Of a DNA stretch of 64,000 nucleotides, positions 22,079 through 29,870 are shown piece by piece. How positions within the stretch are numbered: position 1 is the stretch's first letter; the number at the start of each line of letters is the position of its first letter. Origin of the DNA: Sphingopyxis terrae subsp. terrae NBRC 15098 (lineage in GTDB: Bacteria > Pseudomonadota > Alphaproteobacteria > Sphingomonadales > Sphingomonadaceae); contig NZ_BCZQ01000020.1 of the NCBI RefSeq assembly GCF_001598815.1, positions 1-64,000 of the forward strand, read 5' to 3'. The notes under the pieces are model-generated. The model did not search any database. It was not told where the DNA came from and worked only from the letters and a program-made list of their open reading frames with translations. A program made the position numbers and the translations under genes.

Positions 22079-22161
22079 CGTCATTGCGAGCGGAGCGAAG
22101 CAATCCAGGTTGGTTCCACCACACTGGATTGCCGCGTCGCCTTCGGCTCCTCGCAATGACG
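22079..22161. repeat. Palindromic repeat, second copy of the GTCATTGCGAGCG family
   Basis: The left arm (22079-22108) differs from the copy at 16764 by one base in the shared 30. The outer 12 bp (CGTCATTGCGAG/CTCGCAATGACG) and the inner GCAATCCAG/CTGGATTGC pair perfectly, while the middle of the right arm has diverged. It lies between two convergent genes and may also act as a bidirectional transcription stop. Confidence 0.88.
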
Positions 22162-22170
22162 ATACTCACC

Positions 22171-23259
22171 CTAGAATAACTCCATCTGTCCGTCCCGTTC
22201 CGGCGGCCTGAACAGGTCGCTGCGGATTGGCGGAAAGCTTTTGTCGAGGCCATGTTCGCGCGCGGCACGCTTGACGCGGGTGCGGATGAGCTGCGCCCAA
22301 ACGCCGCGTCCCTTCATCCGCGAAAAATACTCGGGGTCATTGTCGCGGCCGCCGCGAATGTCCTGCACCATGTGCATCACCTTGGCGGCGCGATCGGGAT
22401 AATGGGCGTCGAGCCAGGCACGGAACAGCGGCGCGACCTCGTGCGGCAGGCGGAGCAGGATATAGGAGGCGCGGATCGCGCCGGCCGCTGCCGCTGCATC
22501 CATGATCGCCTCTATCTCGTGATCGGTAACAGCGGGAATGATCGGAGAGATATTGACCTGCGTCGGGACGCCCGCGTCGATCAGCTTGCGGATCGCCGCG
22601 AGCCGCCGCTGTGGATGCGGCGCGCGCGGCTCCAACGTTCGGGCGACTGTTGGGTCGAGCGTCGTGACCGAAATCGCGACCCCGACCAGATTGTCGCGCG
22701 CCATGTCGGCGAGCAGATCGATGTCGCGAAGGATGCGATCGGACTTGGTCGTGACGATCAGCGGATGCCGCGTTTCGGCCAGCACCTCGATAACCGCACG
22801 CGTCACGCCCCATTCGCGCTCGATCGGCTGATAGCCGTCGGTGTTGGTGCCGATGGCGAGCGGGGCGGGCACATAGCTGCGCCTGGCCAGTTCCTTGCGG
22901 AGCAAGGCGGCGGCATCGGGCTTGGCAAAGAGCCGGCTTTCAAAATCGAGCCCCGGCGACAGGTCGTGGAAGGCGTGGGTGGGGCGCGCGAAGCAATAGA
23001 TGCAGCCATGTTCGCAGCCGCGATACGGATTGATCGAACGGTCGAAACCGATGTCTGGCGAGTTGTTGCGCGCGATGATCGTCCTGGGATGTTCGACGGT
23101 GACGGTGGTGCGCAGCGCCGGCGCGGCGCCGTCGATGTCTTCGGCCGTGTCGAGCCAGTCGCCGTCGGCTGCGCGGTCGAGCGATCCGGTCCGCGTCGGG
23201 CGGAGATTGGTCGGGGCGCCGCGGCCCGAAATCGGGGCAAGAGGACGGATCGATTCCAC
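22171..23259 (-). CDS. PA0069/Rv2578c-family radical SAM protein (SplB-like)
   Basis: Radical SAM protein (362 aa) with cluster motif CEHGCIYC (CxxxCxxC) in RSINPYRGCEHGCIYCFARP. Members are related to spore photoproduct lyase-like enzymes; the substrate is unknown. Other conserved parts: GTNTDGYQPIEREW, TKSDRILRDIDLL and RPTHAFHDLSPGLDFE. The start is a GTG at 23259, which lies inside an inverted repeat that could hide it in mRNA. A consensus alphaproteobacterial LexA box stands 25 bases upstream, so the gene is probably DNA-damage inducible. The C-terminus is short and lacks extra domains. Confidence 0.9.
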   Translation of the reverse strand: MESIRPLAPISGRGAPTNLRPTRTGSLDRAADGDWLDTAEDIDGAAPALRTTVTVEHPRTIIARNNSPDIGFDRSINPYRGCEHGCIYCFARPTHAFHDLSPGLDFESRLFAKPDAAALLRKELARRSYVPAPLAIGTNTDGYQPIEREWGVTRAVIEVLAETRHPLIVTTKSDRILRDIDLLADMARDNLVGVAISVTTLDPTVARTLEPRAPHPQRRLAAIRKLIDAGVPTQVNISPIIPAVTDHEIEAIMDAAAAAGAIRASYILLRLPHEVAPLFRAWLDAHYPDRAAKVMHMVQDIRGGRDNDPEYFSRMKGRGVWAQLIRTRVKRAAREHGLDKSFPPIRSDLFRPPERDGQMELF

Positions 23260-23278
23260 TGCCGTAATCTAGTGGAAT
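23253..23278 (-). promoter_or_regulatory. Inverted repeat overlapping the GTG start codon
   Basis: On the minus strand ATTCCACT and AGTGGAAT are perfect complements separated by 10 bases, and the second arm contains the GTG start of the radical SAM gene. In mRNA the hairpin would pair the start codon. As DNA it could be an operator. Confidence 0.5.
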
Positions 23279-23283
23279 GTTGA

Positions 23284-23298
23284 GAACATATAAAGAAC
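23284..23298 (-). promoter_or_regulatory. LexA (SOS) box, GTTC-N7-GTTC
   Basis: The minus strand reads GTTCTTTATATGTTC, an exact match to the alphaproteobacterial LexA operator GTTCN7GTTC. It lies 25-39 bases upstream of the radical SAM start, in the 79-base gap after moaB, and is AT-rich in a GC-rich context. Confidence 0.75.
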
Positions 23299-23338
23299 AA
23301 ATATCGTCGCCCGCGGGAAGCCGGCGGCGACATTTCCG

Positions 23339-23863
23339 CTATTCCATCAATCGCGGGATCAGGTCGATGAAGTTGCAGGGGCGGTGCCGGCTGTCGAGCT
23401 GGCTTTCCAAAATGCCCTCCCAAGCGTCGGTGACGGCGCCGGTCGACCCCGGCAGCGCAAAGATATAGGTGCCGCGCGCGACGACGGCGCAGGCGCGCGA
23501 CTGGATCGTCGAGGTGCCGATCTTTTGAAAGCTGATCCAGCGGAACAGTTCGCCGAAGCCGGGAATATCCTTGCCGTCGAGCCGGTGCAGCGCCTCGGGC
23601 GTCACGTCGCGGCCGGTCAGGCCCGTGCCGCCGGTGGTGATGACGACATCGACCGCGGGGTCATCGATCCAGTTGTGCAGCCGCGATACGATAAGATCGG
23701 TTTCGTCGCGAATGATCGCGCGCGCCGCAAGCTCGTGCCCCGCGCCGGTCAGCAGTTCGACGAGCTTGTCGCCCGATGTATCGTCGTCGGTGCTGCGGCT
23801 GTCGGAAATCGTCAGGATGGCGATGCGAACGGGCTTGAACGGGCGCGCGGGTTCAATCGGCAT
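23339..23863 (-). CDS. moaB: Molybdenum cofactor biosynthesis protein MoaB/MogA family
   Basis: Molybdopterin adenylyltransferase-type protein (174 aa), acting late in molybdenum cofactor assembly. Conserved features are ILTISDSRSTDDDTSGDKLVELL, VVITTGGTGLTGRDVTPEAL and ALPGSTGAVTDAWEGILESQLDSRHRPCNF. The length and C-terminal CNFIDLIPRL fit MoaB. The start overlaps the end of the lytic transglycosylase gene by 11 bases, so the two are probably co-transcribed. No other moa gene is nearby. Confidence 0.94.
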   Translation of the reverse strand: MPIEPARPFKPVRIAILTISDSRSTDDDTSGDKLVELLTGAGHELAARAIIRDETDLIVSRLHNWIDDPAVDVVITTGGTGLTGRDVTPEALHRLDGKDIPGFGELFRWISFQKIGTSTIQSRACAVVARGTYIFALPGSTGAVTDAWEGILESQLDSRHRPCNFIDLIPRLME

Positions 23864-25625
23864 TGGCGAGGCCGGCGGGACCGGCGTAGGTCAGCCGCAC
23901 CCGGTCCTTGCTGTCCGGAAAGCGCGGCCATTTGCCCTGCGCAAGCGCGGCGCGGCTGACCGACGGCTTGCCCTGTTCGGCTTCGTACATCCAGTAATTG
24001 CGCAGCACGATGCCGACATAGGCGCGCGTTTCCCAATAGGGGATCGATTCCATGAACAGCAGCGGATCGCCATTGTCGCGCACTTCGGTCGACCAGCGTG
24101 CGACCGGCGCGGGGCCGGCATTATAAGCCGCGATCACCTTGGGCAGCAGGCCGCCGGTCGAGGAATCCTTGCTGAGATATTGCAAATAGCTCTGGCCGAA
24201 ATCCATGTTCACCGCGGGGATGCGCAGGTCGGCGGGATTGACGCTTTCGCCGCGCCACCGCGCCAGATCCTTGGCGGTGCCGGGACGCACCTGCATCAAG
24301 CCATAGGCGCCGGCGGGGCTGACCACCGTGCGCTGGAATCGCGATTCCTGCAGCGTGTGGGCAAAGACCAGCGCCGGATCGACCTTCCAACCGCCATTGG
24401 GCTCCCACCGCGGCTGCGGATAGCGCGTCGCGGCGGCGAGCTTGCGGCCCTGCGGCGTGTTGTGGGCCAGATAAAGCTGGGTTTCGGGCAGGCTGAGCGC
24501 CTGCGCCATGGCAATAAGCTGTTCGTGCTGGCGCGGATCGCCGATGCGCGCCTGCTGGCGCAGCAGCGTGTCGGCGTAGCCGTCCTCGCCGATCTCGGCC
24601 ATCGCGACGGCGGCGCGGACATTGGGCAGTTCTTCGAGCGCGCGGAAGGCGCTGCGGTCGGCGCGGACATTCTCGCGCTGGATATTGGTTTCCAGACCCA
24701 GCGTTTCGGCGGCGAGAAGGCCGTAGAAGGTTTCCTCATTGCTCGCCGCGGCGCGCAGGCGCGGTTCTACAAGCTGCGGCTCGCCCGATGCGATGGCCGC
24801 GCGTGACGCCCAATAATAAGCGGCGGCGCGCTGCTCGCTGTCGGGGGCTTCCTTGGCGACGCGGTCGAAAGCGACGAGCGCGGTGCGATAGTCGCGCAGG
24901 CGCCATGAAGCGAGGCCCTGCACCCACGCGCCCTGCACCGGCCAGGCGCCCTGGCTCGCGCTGCATTCCATCGCGAGGCGCAGCGCATTGGCGTCGTCAT
25001 TTTCGATATAATAGGACCATGCGATTTTCTGCCGCCATTCGTCGCGCGCCTCGGGCGTCAGCTTGTCGGCGACCGCAGCATAGAGCGCCTCGGCGCCGGC
25101 GGGATCGTCGTTCTTGATACGATCGGGGATGGTACGCGCAAGGCCGGCGGCGACGGGATCGCCGCCCACGCTGTCGGCGCCGAGCCGGCGCGGGGCGCTG
25201 CCCGACCAGCTCAGGCGGTTCTGGTTGGGCAGGACCGGGACGTCGGTGGCGCCGCGTTTCGCGGCAAGGCTTGCGAGGCGGTCGGCCTGCGGCAGTTCGG
25301 GCGATCGTGCGAGAACCGGCATCAGGTCCGATACTTCGGCGCGCGGGCTGTTCGCCGCGAGCAGCAATTCGGCGCGCAGGAAGTCGTTGAGCGGGCCGTT
25401 TTCGGCGCCGTCGAGCATCGATTTGGCATCGGCCCAGCGCTGACCACGAATAGCAGTCAGCACCTGTGTGTAAAATTGCTTCTGCTTCGCTGACAGGATT
25501 TCGGGCACCGTTTGCGACGGGGCCGAAAAATCGCGATCGGGCGCGTCGGCGGCCATCGCCGGGACGGTTCCGGCCGCTAGGAAAATCAGGATCGAGGCGC
25601 CGAGCGCCCATTTCGCTTTCGTCAT
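23853..25625 (-). CDS. Soluble lytic murein transglycosylase (Slt70-like)
   Basis: Periplasmic enzyme (590 aa) that cleaves glycan strands to anhydromuropeptides. A Sec signal peptide (ALGASILIFLAAGTVPAMAA) is followed by an alpha-superhelical U/L region of TPR-like repeats (about 40-420). The C-terminal SLT domain has catalytic Glu in FAHTLQESRFQRTVVSPAG and the motifs AYGLMQVRPGTAKDLA and VIAAYNAGPAPVARW. It is downstream of the UDG-like gene by 3 bases and upstream of moaB with overlap, so these three form one transcription unit. Confidence 0.94.
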   Translation of the reverse strand: MTKAKWALGASILIFLAAGTVPAMAADAPDRDFSAPSQTVPEILSAKQKQFYTQVLTAIRGQRWADAKSMLDGAENGPLNDFLRAELLLAANSPRAEVSDLMPVLARSPELPQADRLASLAAKRGATDVPVLPNQNRLSWSGSAPRRLGADSVGGDPVAAGLARTIPDRIKNDDPAGAEALYAAVADKLTPEARDEWRQKIAWSYYIENDDANALRLAMECSASQGAWPVQGAWVQGLASWRLRDYRTALVAFDRVAKEAPDSEQRAAAYYWASRAAIASGEPQLVEPRLRAAASNEETFYGLLAAETLGLETNIQRENVRADRSAFRALEELPNVRAAVAMAEIGEDGYADTLLRQQARIGDPRQHEQLIAMAQALSLPETQLYLAHNTPQGRKLAAATRYPQPRWEPNGGWKVDPALVFAHTLQESRFQRTVVSPAGAYGLMQVRPGTAKDLARWRGESVNPADLRIPAVNMDFGQSYLQYLSKDSSTGGLLPKVIAAYNAGPAPVARWSTEVRDNGDPLLFMESIPYWETRAYVGIVLRNYWMYEAEQGKPSVSRAALAQGKWPRFPDSKDRVRLTYAGPAGLANAD

Positions 25626-25628
25626 CTG

Positions 25629-26414
25629 TCAACGTCCCCGGTTGAGCAGTTTCAGGCTATCCCAGGCCGCCGCCTTGTGCGCTGGCCGGGCGAGGAGCAT
25701 CGCGGGATGCGCGATTGCCACCGCCTCCACTTTGCCGCCATCATGGTTAATATCGAGTAACTTTCCGCGCACATCGGCAAGCGGGCGTCCCGTCGCAAGA
25801 CGCAGCATGTCGCTGCCGACGAGCAGCAGCCGCTGCGGCCGCGCCAGCGCGACATGGTGCCGCAGCAGTCGGCCGAGCTCCGCCGCGTCGCTTTCGTCGC
25901 AGCGGCCGCCCGCCGGGCGCGTCACCGCGAGGCTGGCGATATAACAGTCGCCGCGCGTCAGCCCGATCGCGCGCAGCATCGCGTCCAGTAACGGACCCGC
26001 CGGTCCCGTAAAGAGCGTCCCGTCACGCTGATCGTCGACCTCGGGCCAGGCGGCGAGGACCATAAGCGCCGAATCCTGCGTTCCCTGCGGCAGCACGCGG
26101 CGCGCGTCCCACTGGCTGCCCGGCACGTCGGGGTGCTCGGCGAGCCAAAGCTGGAATTCGTCCCATTCGCCCGGCAAGGCGACCGGCCCTTTGGGTTCGT
26201 CCGTTGCGGGGGCTTCGACGCGCTGGAGCGCGGCGGGCAGCGGTGCGACCTCGGGTTCGGCAAGGAGGGGACTTCGCCGCGGTGCCGCAGCGTCATTGGC
26301 GACAGGCACGTCGAGCCAGCCGGCCGGCACCTCGCCGACCAGTGCATCGACGCCGGCCAGCGACCACCAGTCGCAATAGCTTTCCGCCAGCAAGGCTGAA
26401 TTCCGCCCACCCAT
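25629..26414 (-). CDS. Uracil-DNA glycosylase family 4-like protein lacking FeS ligands
   Basis: The start at ATG 26414 gives 261 aa; a TTG frame to 26450 is possible. The C-terminal ~170 residues follow the family 4/5 UDG fold: TLFTGPAGPLLDAMLRAIGLTRGDCYIASLAVTRP (motif 1 to cluster region), LLVGSDMLRLATGR and IAHPAMLLARPAHKAAAW. In FeS UDGs the corresponding stretch reads like NVVKCRPPGNR...C; here the Cys positions are Thr and Leu, and no CxxC is present N-terminally. The catalytic GExPG motif is also replaced (VLAAWPEVDDQ). It is probably a diverged paralogue, perhaps not a glycosylase. The N-terminal 100 residues are low-complexity Pro/Ala. Confidence 0.75.
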   Translation of the reverse strand: MGGRNSALLAESYCDWWSLAGVDALVGEVPAGWLDVPVANDAAAPRRSPLLAEPEVAPLPAALQRVEAPATDEPKGPVALPGEWDEFQLWLAEHPDVPGSQWDARRVLPQGTQDSALMVLAAWPEVDDQRDGTLFTGPAGPLLDAMLRAIGLTRGDCYIASLAVTRPAGGRCDESDAAELGRLLRHHVALARPQRLLLVGSDMLRLATGRPLADVRGKLLDINHDGGKVEAVAIAHPAMLLARPAHKAAAWDSLKLLNRGR

Positions 26415-26434
26415 GAAAATGTTGAAACAGGAGG

Positions 26435-26450
26435 TTGACGCGCGCGTCAA
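26435..26450. promoter_or_regulatory. 16-bp perfect palindrome between divergent genes
   Basis: TTGACGCGCGCGTCAA reads the same on both strands. It sits 21 bases from the UDG-like ATG and 83 bases from the ETF-QO GTG, in the shared upstream region. Its TTGACG half could double as a -35 element. Likely an operator, but no regulator is identifiable. Confidence 0.4.
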
Positions 26451-26532
26451 TTGGAAGGCATCGCAAATCGTGACAGAATGAGCGCCGCTTACGATGAATG
26501 ATCGCGGCGGGGACGGCAGAAAGGGCTTTGAG

Positions 26533-28188
26533 GTGAGCGAACGGGAATCGATGCCTTATGACGTGGTGATCGTCGGGGCAGGGCCGGCGGGCCTTTCGGC
26601 GGCGATCCGCCTGAAGCAACTCGCGAACGAAGCGGGCAGCGAGCTCTCGGTCTGCGTGCTCGAAAAGGGATCCGAAGTCGGTGCGCATATCCTGTCGGGA
26701 GCGGTGATCGATCCCAAATCGCTCGACGAGCTGCTTCCCGACTGGCGCGACCAGGGCTGTCCGCTCGCCGAGGTGCCGGTGAACGACAATCAGCATTGGG
26801 TGCTGACGAAGAAGAAGAAAATCTCCGTCCCGCATCTGATTGCGCCCGGCTTCATGCACAACAAGGGCACCTATACGGGCAGCCTCGGCAATCTCTGCCG
26901 CTGGCTCGCCGAACAGGCCGAAGGGCTGGGCGTCGAAATCTTCCCCGGCTTTGCCGCCGCGGAAATCTTGTATAACGACGATGGGTCGGTGAAGGGCGTC
27001 GCCACCGGCGACATGGGCATCGCGCGCGACGGCAGCCACAAGCCCGACTATGCGCCGGGGCTTGAGCTCCATGCGAAATATACCTTCTTTGCCGAAGGCG
27101 TGCGCGGCCACCTGACCAAGATGCTGAAGCCGCAATTCGCACTCGACGCAGATTGCGAGCCGCAGGTCTATGGCATCGGCATCAAGGAATTGTGGGACAT
27201 CGATCCCGCAAGTCATGCCCCCGGCCGCGTCATCCACACGCAGGGCTGGCCGCTCGACGCCAACGCCAATGGTGGCGGTTTCCTCTATCATCAGGCGAAC
27301 GGGCAGGTGGCGCTGGGGTTCGTGACCTGGCTGAACTATCGCAACCCGCACATCTCCCCCTTTCAGGAGATGCAGAAGTGGAAGACGCACCCCGAAATCG
27401 CGAAGATTTTGAAGGGCGGCAAGCGCATCTCTTACGGCGCGCGCGCGATCAGCGACGGCGGCTACCAGTCGGTGCCGAAGCTCGCCTTTCCGGGCGGCGC
27501 GCTGATCGGCGACAGCGCCGGCTTCCTCAACGTGCCGCGCATCAAGGGCACGCACACCTCGATGAAGTCGGGGATGATGGCGGCCGAAGCGGCTTTCGCT
27601 GCGGTCAATGCCGGTCGGTCGGGCGATACGCTGACCGCCTATCAGGACGCCTATGACGACAGCTGGGTGAAGAAGGAACTGGGTTTCGTCCGCAACGTGC
27701 TGCCGCTGGTCGAAAAGTTCGGCGATCTGGCGGGGACGATCCTGTCGGGGATGACCATGTGGCTGGAAAGCTTCGGCATCCGCATGCCCTTCACGATGAA
27801 GCATCACCCCGACAATACGACGCTCTATCGCGCCGATATGATGCCCAAGCCCGAATATCCGAAGCCCGACGGGGTGCTGACTTTTGACCGGTTGTCCTCG
27901 GTGTTCCTGTCGAACACCAACCATGAGGAAGATCAGCCGATCCACCTGCAGCTCAAGGATCCGACGATCCCGATCGAATATAATCTGCCGATGTATGACG
28001 AACCGGCGCAGCGTTATTGTCCGGCCGGCGTCTATGAGGTTGTCGGGCAGGATGAGGGCGAACCGCGCTTCGTCATCAACGCGCAGAATTGCGTGCATTG
28101 CAAGACGTGCGACATCAAGGATCCGACCCAGAATATCAACTGGGTCACCCCCGAAGGCGGCGGAGGCCCCAATTATCCCAATATGTAA
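26533..28188 (+). CDS. Electron transfer flavoprotein-ubiquinone oxidoreductase
   Basis: Membrane-associated FAD/[4Fe-4S] enzyme passing electrons from ETF to ubiquinone, serving acyl-CoA dehydrogenases. The GTG at 26533 (MSERESMPYDVVIVGAG, 551 aa) is preferred because AAAGGG lies upstream; an ATG at 26494 would add 13 residues. FAD-binding GAGPAGLSAAIRL, quinone-binding region GTYTGSLGNLCRWLAEQAE, and C-terminal ferredoxin-like cluster (RYCPAGVYEV with NCVHCKTCDIKDPTQNINW) are all present. It ends in the usual GGGGPNYPNM. Monocistronic or leading the TPR-ispE group. Confidence 0.95.
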   Translation: MSERESMPYDVVIVGAGPAGLSAAIRLKQLANEAGSELSVCVLEKGSEVGAHILSGAVIDPKSLDELLPDWRDQGCPLAEVPVNDNQHWVLTKKKKISVPHLIAPGFMHNKGTYTGSLGNLCRWLAEQAEGLGVEIFPGFAAAEILYNDDGSVKGVATGDMGIARDGSHKPDYAPGLELHAKYTFFAEGVRGHLTKMLKPQFALDADCEPQVYGIGIKELWDIDPASHAPGRVIHTQGWPLDANANGGGFLYHQANGQVALGFVTWLNYRNPHISPFQEMQKWKTHPEIAKILKGGKRISYGARAISDGGYQSVPKLAFPGGALIGDSAGFLNVPRIKGTHTSMKSGMMAAEAAFAAVNAGRSGDTLTAYQDAYDDSWVKKELGFVRNVLPLVEKFGDLAGTILSGMTMWLESFGIRMPFTMKHHPDNTTLYRADMMPKPEYPKPDGVLTFDRLSSVFLSNTNHEEDQPIHLQLKDPTIPIEYNLPMYDEPAQRYCPAGVYEVVGQDEGEPRFVINAQNCVHCKTCDIKDPTQNINWVTPEGGGGPNYPNM

Positions 28189-28231
28189 GTTCGCTCGCCG
28201 ATCGATTCTCGCGCCGCTGGCGGCCACCCTG

Positions 28232-29863
28232 ATGGTGGCTGCGGCGCCCGCTGCGATGGCGGCGGTCGATCCCGATCAGGCAGCGCTCGACGCGCTTGTC
28301 CGGGCACGGCTTGCCGAGGAAGCGGGCAATCCCGCCGAGGCGCTGGCTGCGCTGCAATCGCTCGCAAGCCAAGCGCCCGATCTGCCGGGCTTGCGTGCCG
28401 AAATGCTCGAGCGGGCCATCGACGCCGGCGACCTCATCGCTGCGCGCAGTGCGGCTGCAGCGCTGTGGGCGAGCGGCGATCAGCGGTTCGACGCGCGGCT
28501 CGTGCTCGTCGTCGACGCGATGCGGCGCAGCGACTGGAAGGGCGCGCGTGCCTATCTGGGGACGGCGCAGGACGACAAGTCGGGTGGCGATGCGATATCG
28601 CGGTTGATCGATCCGGCGCTGGGCGCGTGGGTCGATGTCGGGCAGCGCGCGCGCCAGCCCGAACGCGCGCTGGTGGCCGCCGCGATGCGCGGGCGCCCCG
28701 AACCCGCCTATGCGCTCGAAGCCGCGCTGGTTCAGCTTGCGGCCGGACAAAGCGATGCCGCCGTGGCCGCTGCCTTGGAAACAACGCCGACGGACCGGCT
28801 GAGCCAGCTCGTCGCGCTGCGCCTTGTCGCCAGTCTCGATGCCGCCCGGCAGAGGGATGCGGCCCAGACGCTGCGGTCGCGTATCGCCTTGGCGGCGGGT
28901 GAGCGCGAGGATCCTTTGCTCTTGCTGCCCGAACAGGCGGTGACCAACCCGCGGGCCGGCGCCGCCCACTGGCTGGCGCTCGTCGCCGATACGCTTGCGC
29001 GGTTGCCCAAGAGCAATGCGCGCCTGCCGCTGACCTTCGCGCGCGCCGCGACCTGGCTCAACGATCAGGACTGGACCGCGCGCAGCGCGCTTGCCGACGC
29101 CTTGGCGCGCAGCGACCGCGCCGCCGACGGCGCGGCCTTTCTTGGCGAACTGCGCGGACCGTTGCCGCCGGTGTTGCGGATGCGGCTTGCCGAGCTGACG
29201 GCAGAGGAGGGCGATCGTGCCGCGGCGGTGAAGATGGCCGAGGAAGCCGTCACGGGCGATGCGCCGCGCAGCCTGCTCGTCCGTTTCGCCGATCTGGCAC
29301 GGCAGAGCGACGATGCCGCGGCGGCAGAGCGCGCCTACACGCGGCTCGAAGCCGCGCTCGGCGATGGCGACGACAGCGCACCGCTACGCGCAACGCTGCT
29401 TGTGGCGCGCGCCGAACTGCGGCTGCAGGCGAAGGATTGGGACGGTGCGGCGCCGCTGATGCAACGCGCGCTCGCGCTGCGCCCGAACGACCCGACAATC
29501 CTGAATTTCGTCGGCTATTCCGCGCTTGAACGGCGGATCGATGTCGATCGCGCGCTGGGTCAGATCGAGGCGGCATGGAAGGCCGAGCCGCAGAATGCGA
29601 GCATCACAGATTCGCTCGGCTGGGCTTATTTCCTGACCGGACGCACCGACAAGGCCGTCGAACTGCTCGAACAGGCCCAGCAGGGCGAGCCCGAAAATGC
29701 CGTGATCGTCGAGCATCTGGGCGACGCCTATTGGAAGGCGGGGCAACGCTTCCGCGCGCGCTATACGTGGCGCGCCGCGGCGCTGCTCGCCGAAGAGGAT
29801 ATGGCGGCGCGCGTTGCTGCGAAGCTCGAAGGCGGGCTGACGCCGCAAACGACCGCGCCCTGA
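28232..29863 (+). CDS. Secreted tetratricopeptide repeat protein (start uncertain)
   Basis: An alpha-helical repeat protein of ~550 aa, Ala/Arg-rich, with TPR motifs best seen near the end (PNDPTILNFVGYSALERR, SITDSLGWAYFLTGRTDKAV, AVIVEHLGDAYWKAGQRFRA). The first in-frame ATG is 28232, but the 17 codons before it (KFARRSILAPLAATLMVAA...) form the n- and h-region of a good signal peptide, so the true start is probably ~28181. There, no ATG, GTG or TTG is in frame; only ATA (28181) and ATT (28205) are available. It overlaps or abuts the ETF-QO stop. Close to ispE (8 bases). Function unknown; possibly envelope scaffold. Confidence 0.8.
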   Translation: MVAAAPAAMAAVDPDQAALDALVRARLAEEAGNPAEALAALQSLASQAPDLPGLRAEMLERAIDAGDLIAARSAAAALWASGDQRFDARLVLVVDAMRRSDWKGARAYLGTAQDDKSGGDAISRLIDPALGAWVDVGQRARQPERALVAAAMRGRPEPAYALEAALVQLAAGQSDAAVAAALETTPTDRLSQLVALRLVASLDAARQRDAAQTLRSRIALAAGEREDPLLLLPEQAVTNPRAGAAHWLALVADTLARLPKSNARLPLTFARAATWLNDQDWTARSALADALARSDRAADGAAFLGELRGPLPPVLRMRLAELTAEEGDRAAAVKMAEEAVTGDAPRSLLVRFADLARQSDDAAAAERAYTRLEAALGDGDDSAPLRATLLVARAELRLQAKDWDGAAPLMQRALALRPNDPTILNFVGYSALERRIDVDRALGQIEAAWKAEPQNASITDSLGWAYFLTGRTDKAVELLEQAQQGEPENAVIVEHLGDAYWKAGQRFRARYTWRAAALLAEEDMAARVAAKLEGGLTPQTTAP

Positions 29864-29870
29864 TCGCGCC

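Noticed and set aside
26293-28227. 644-codon open frame antisense to ETF-QO
   Set aside because: Same kind of shadow; ETF-QO has complete FAD and FeS motifs on the plus strand.
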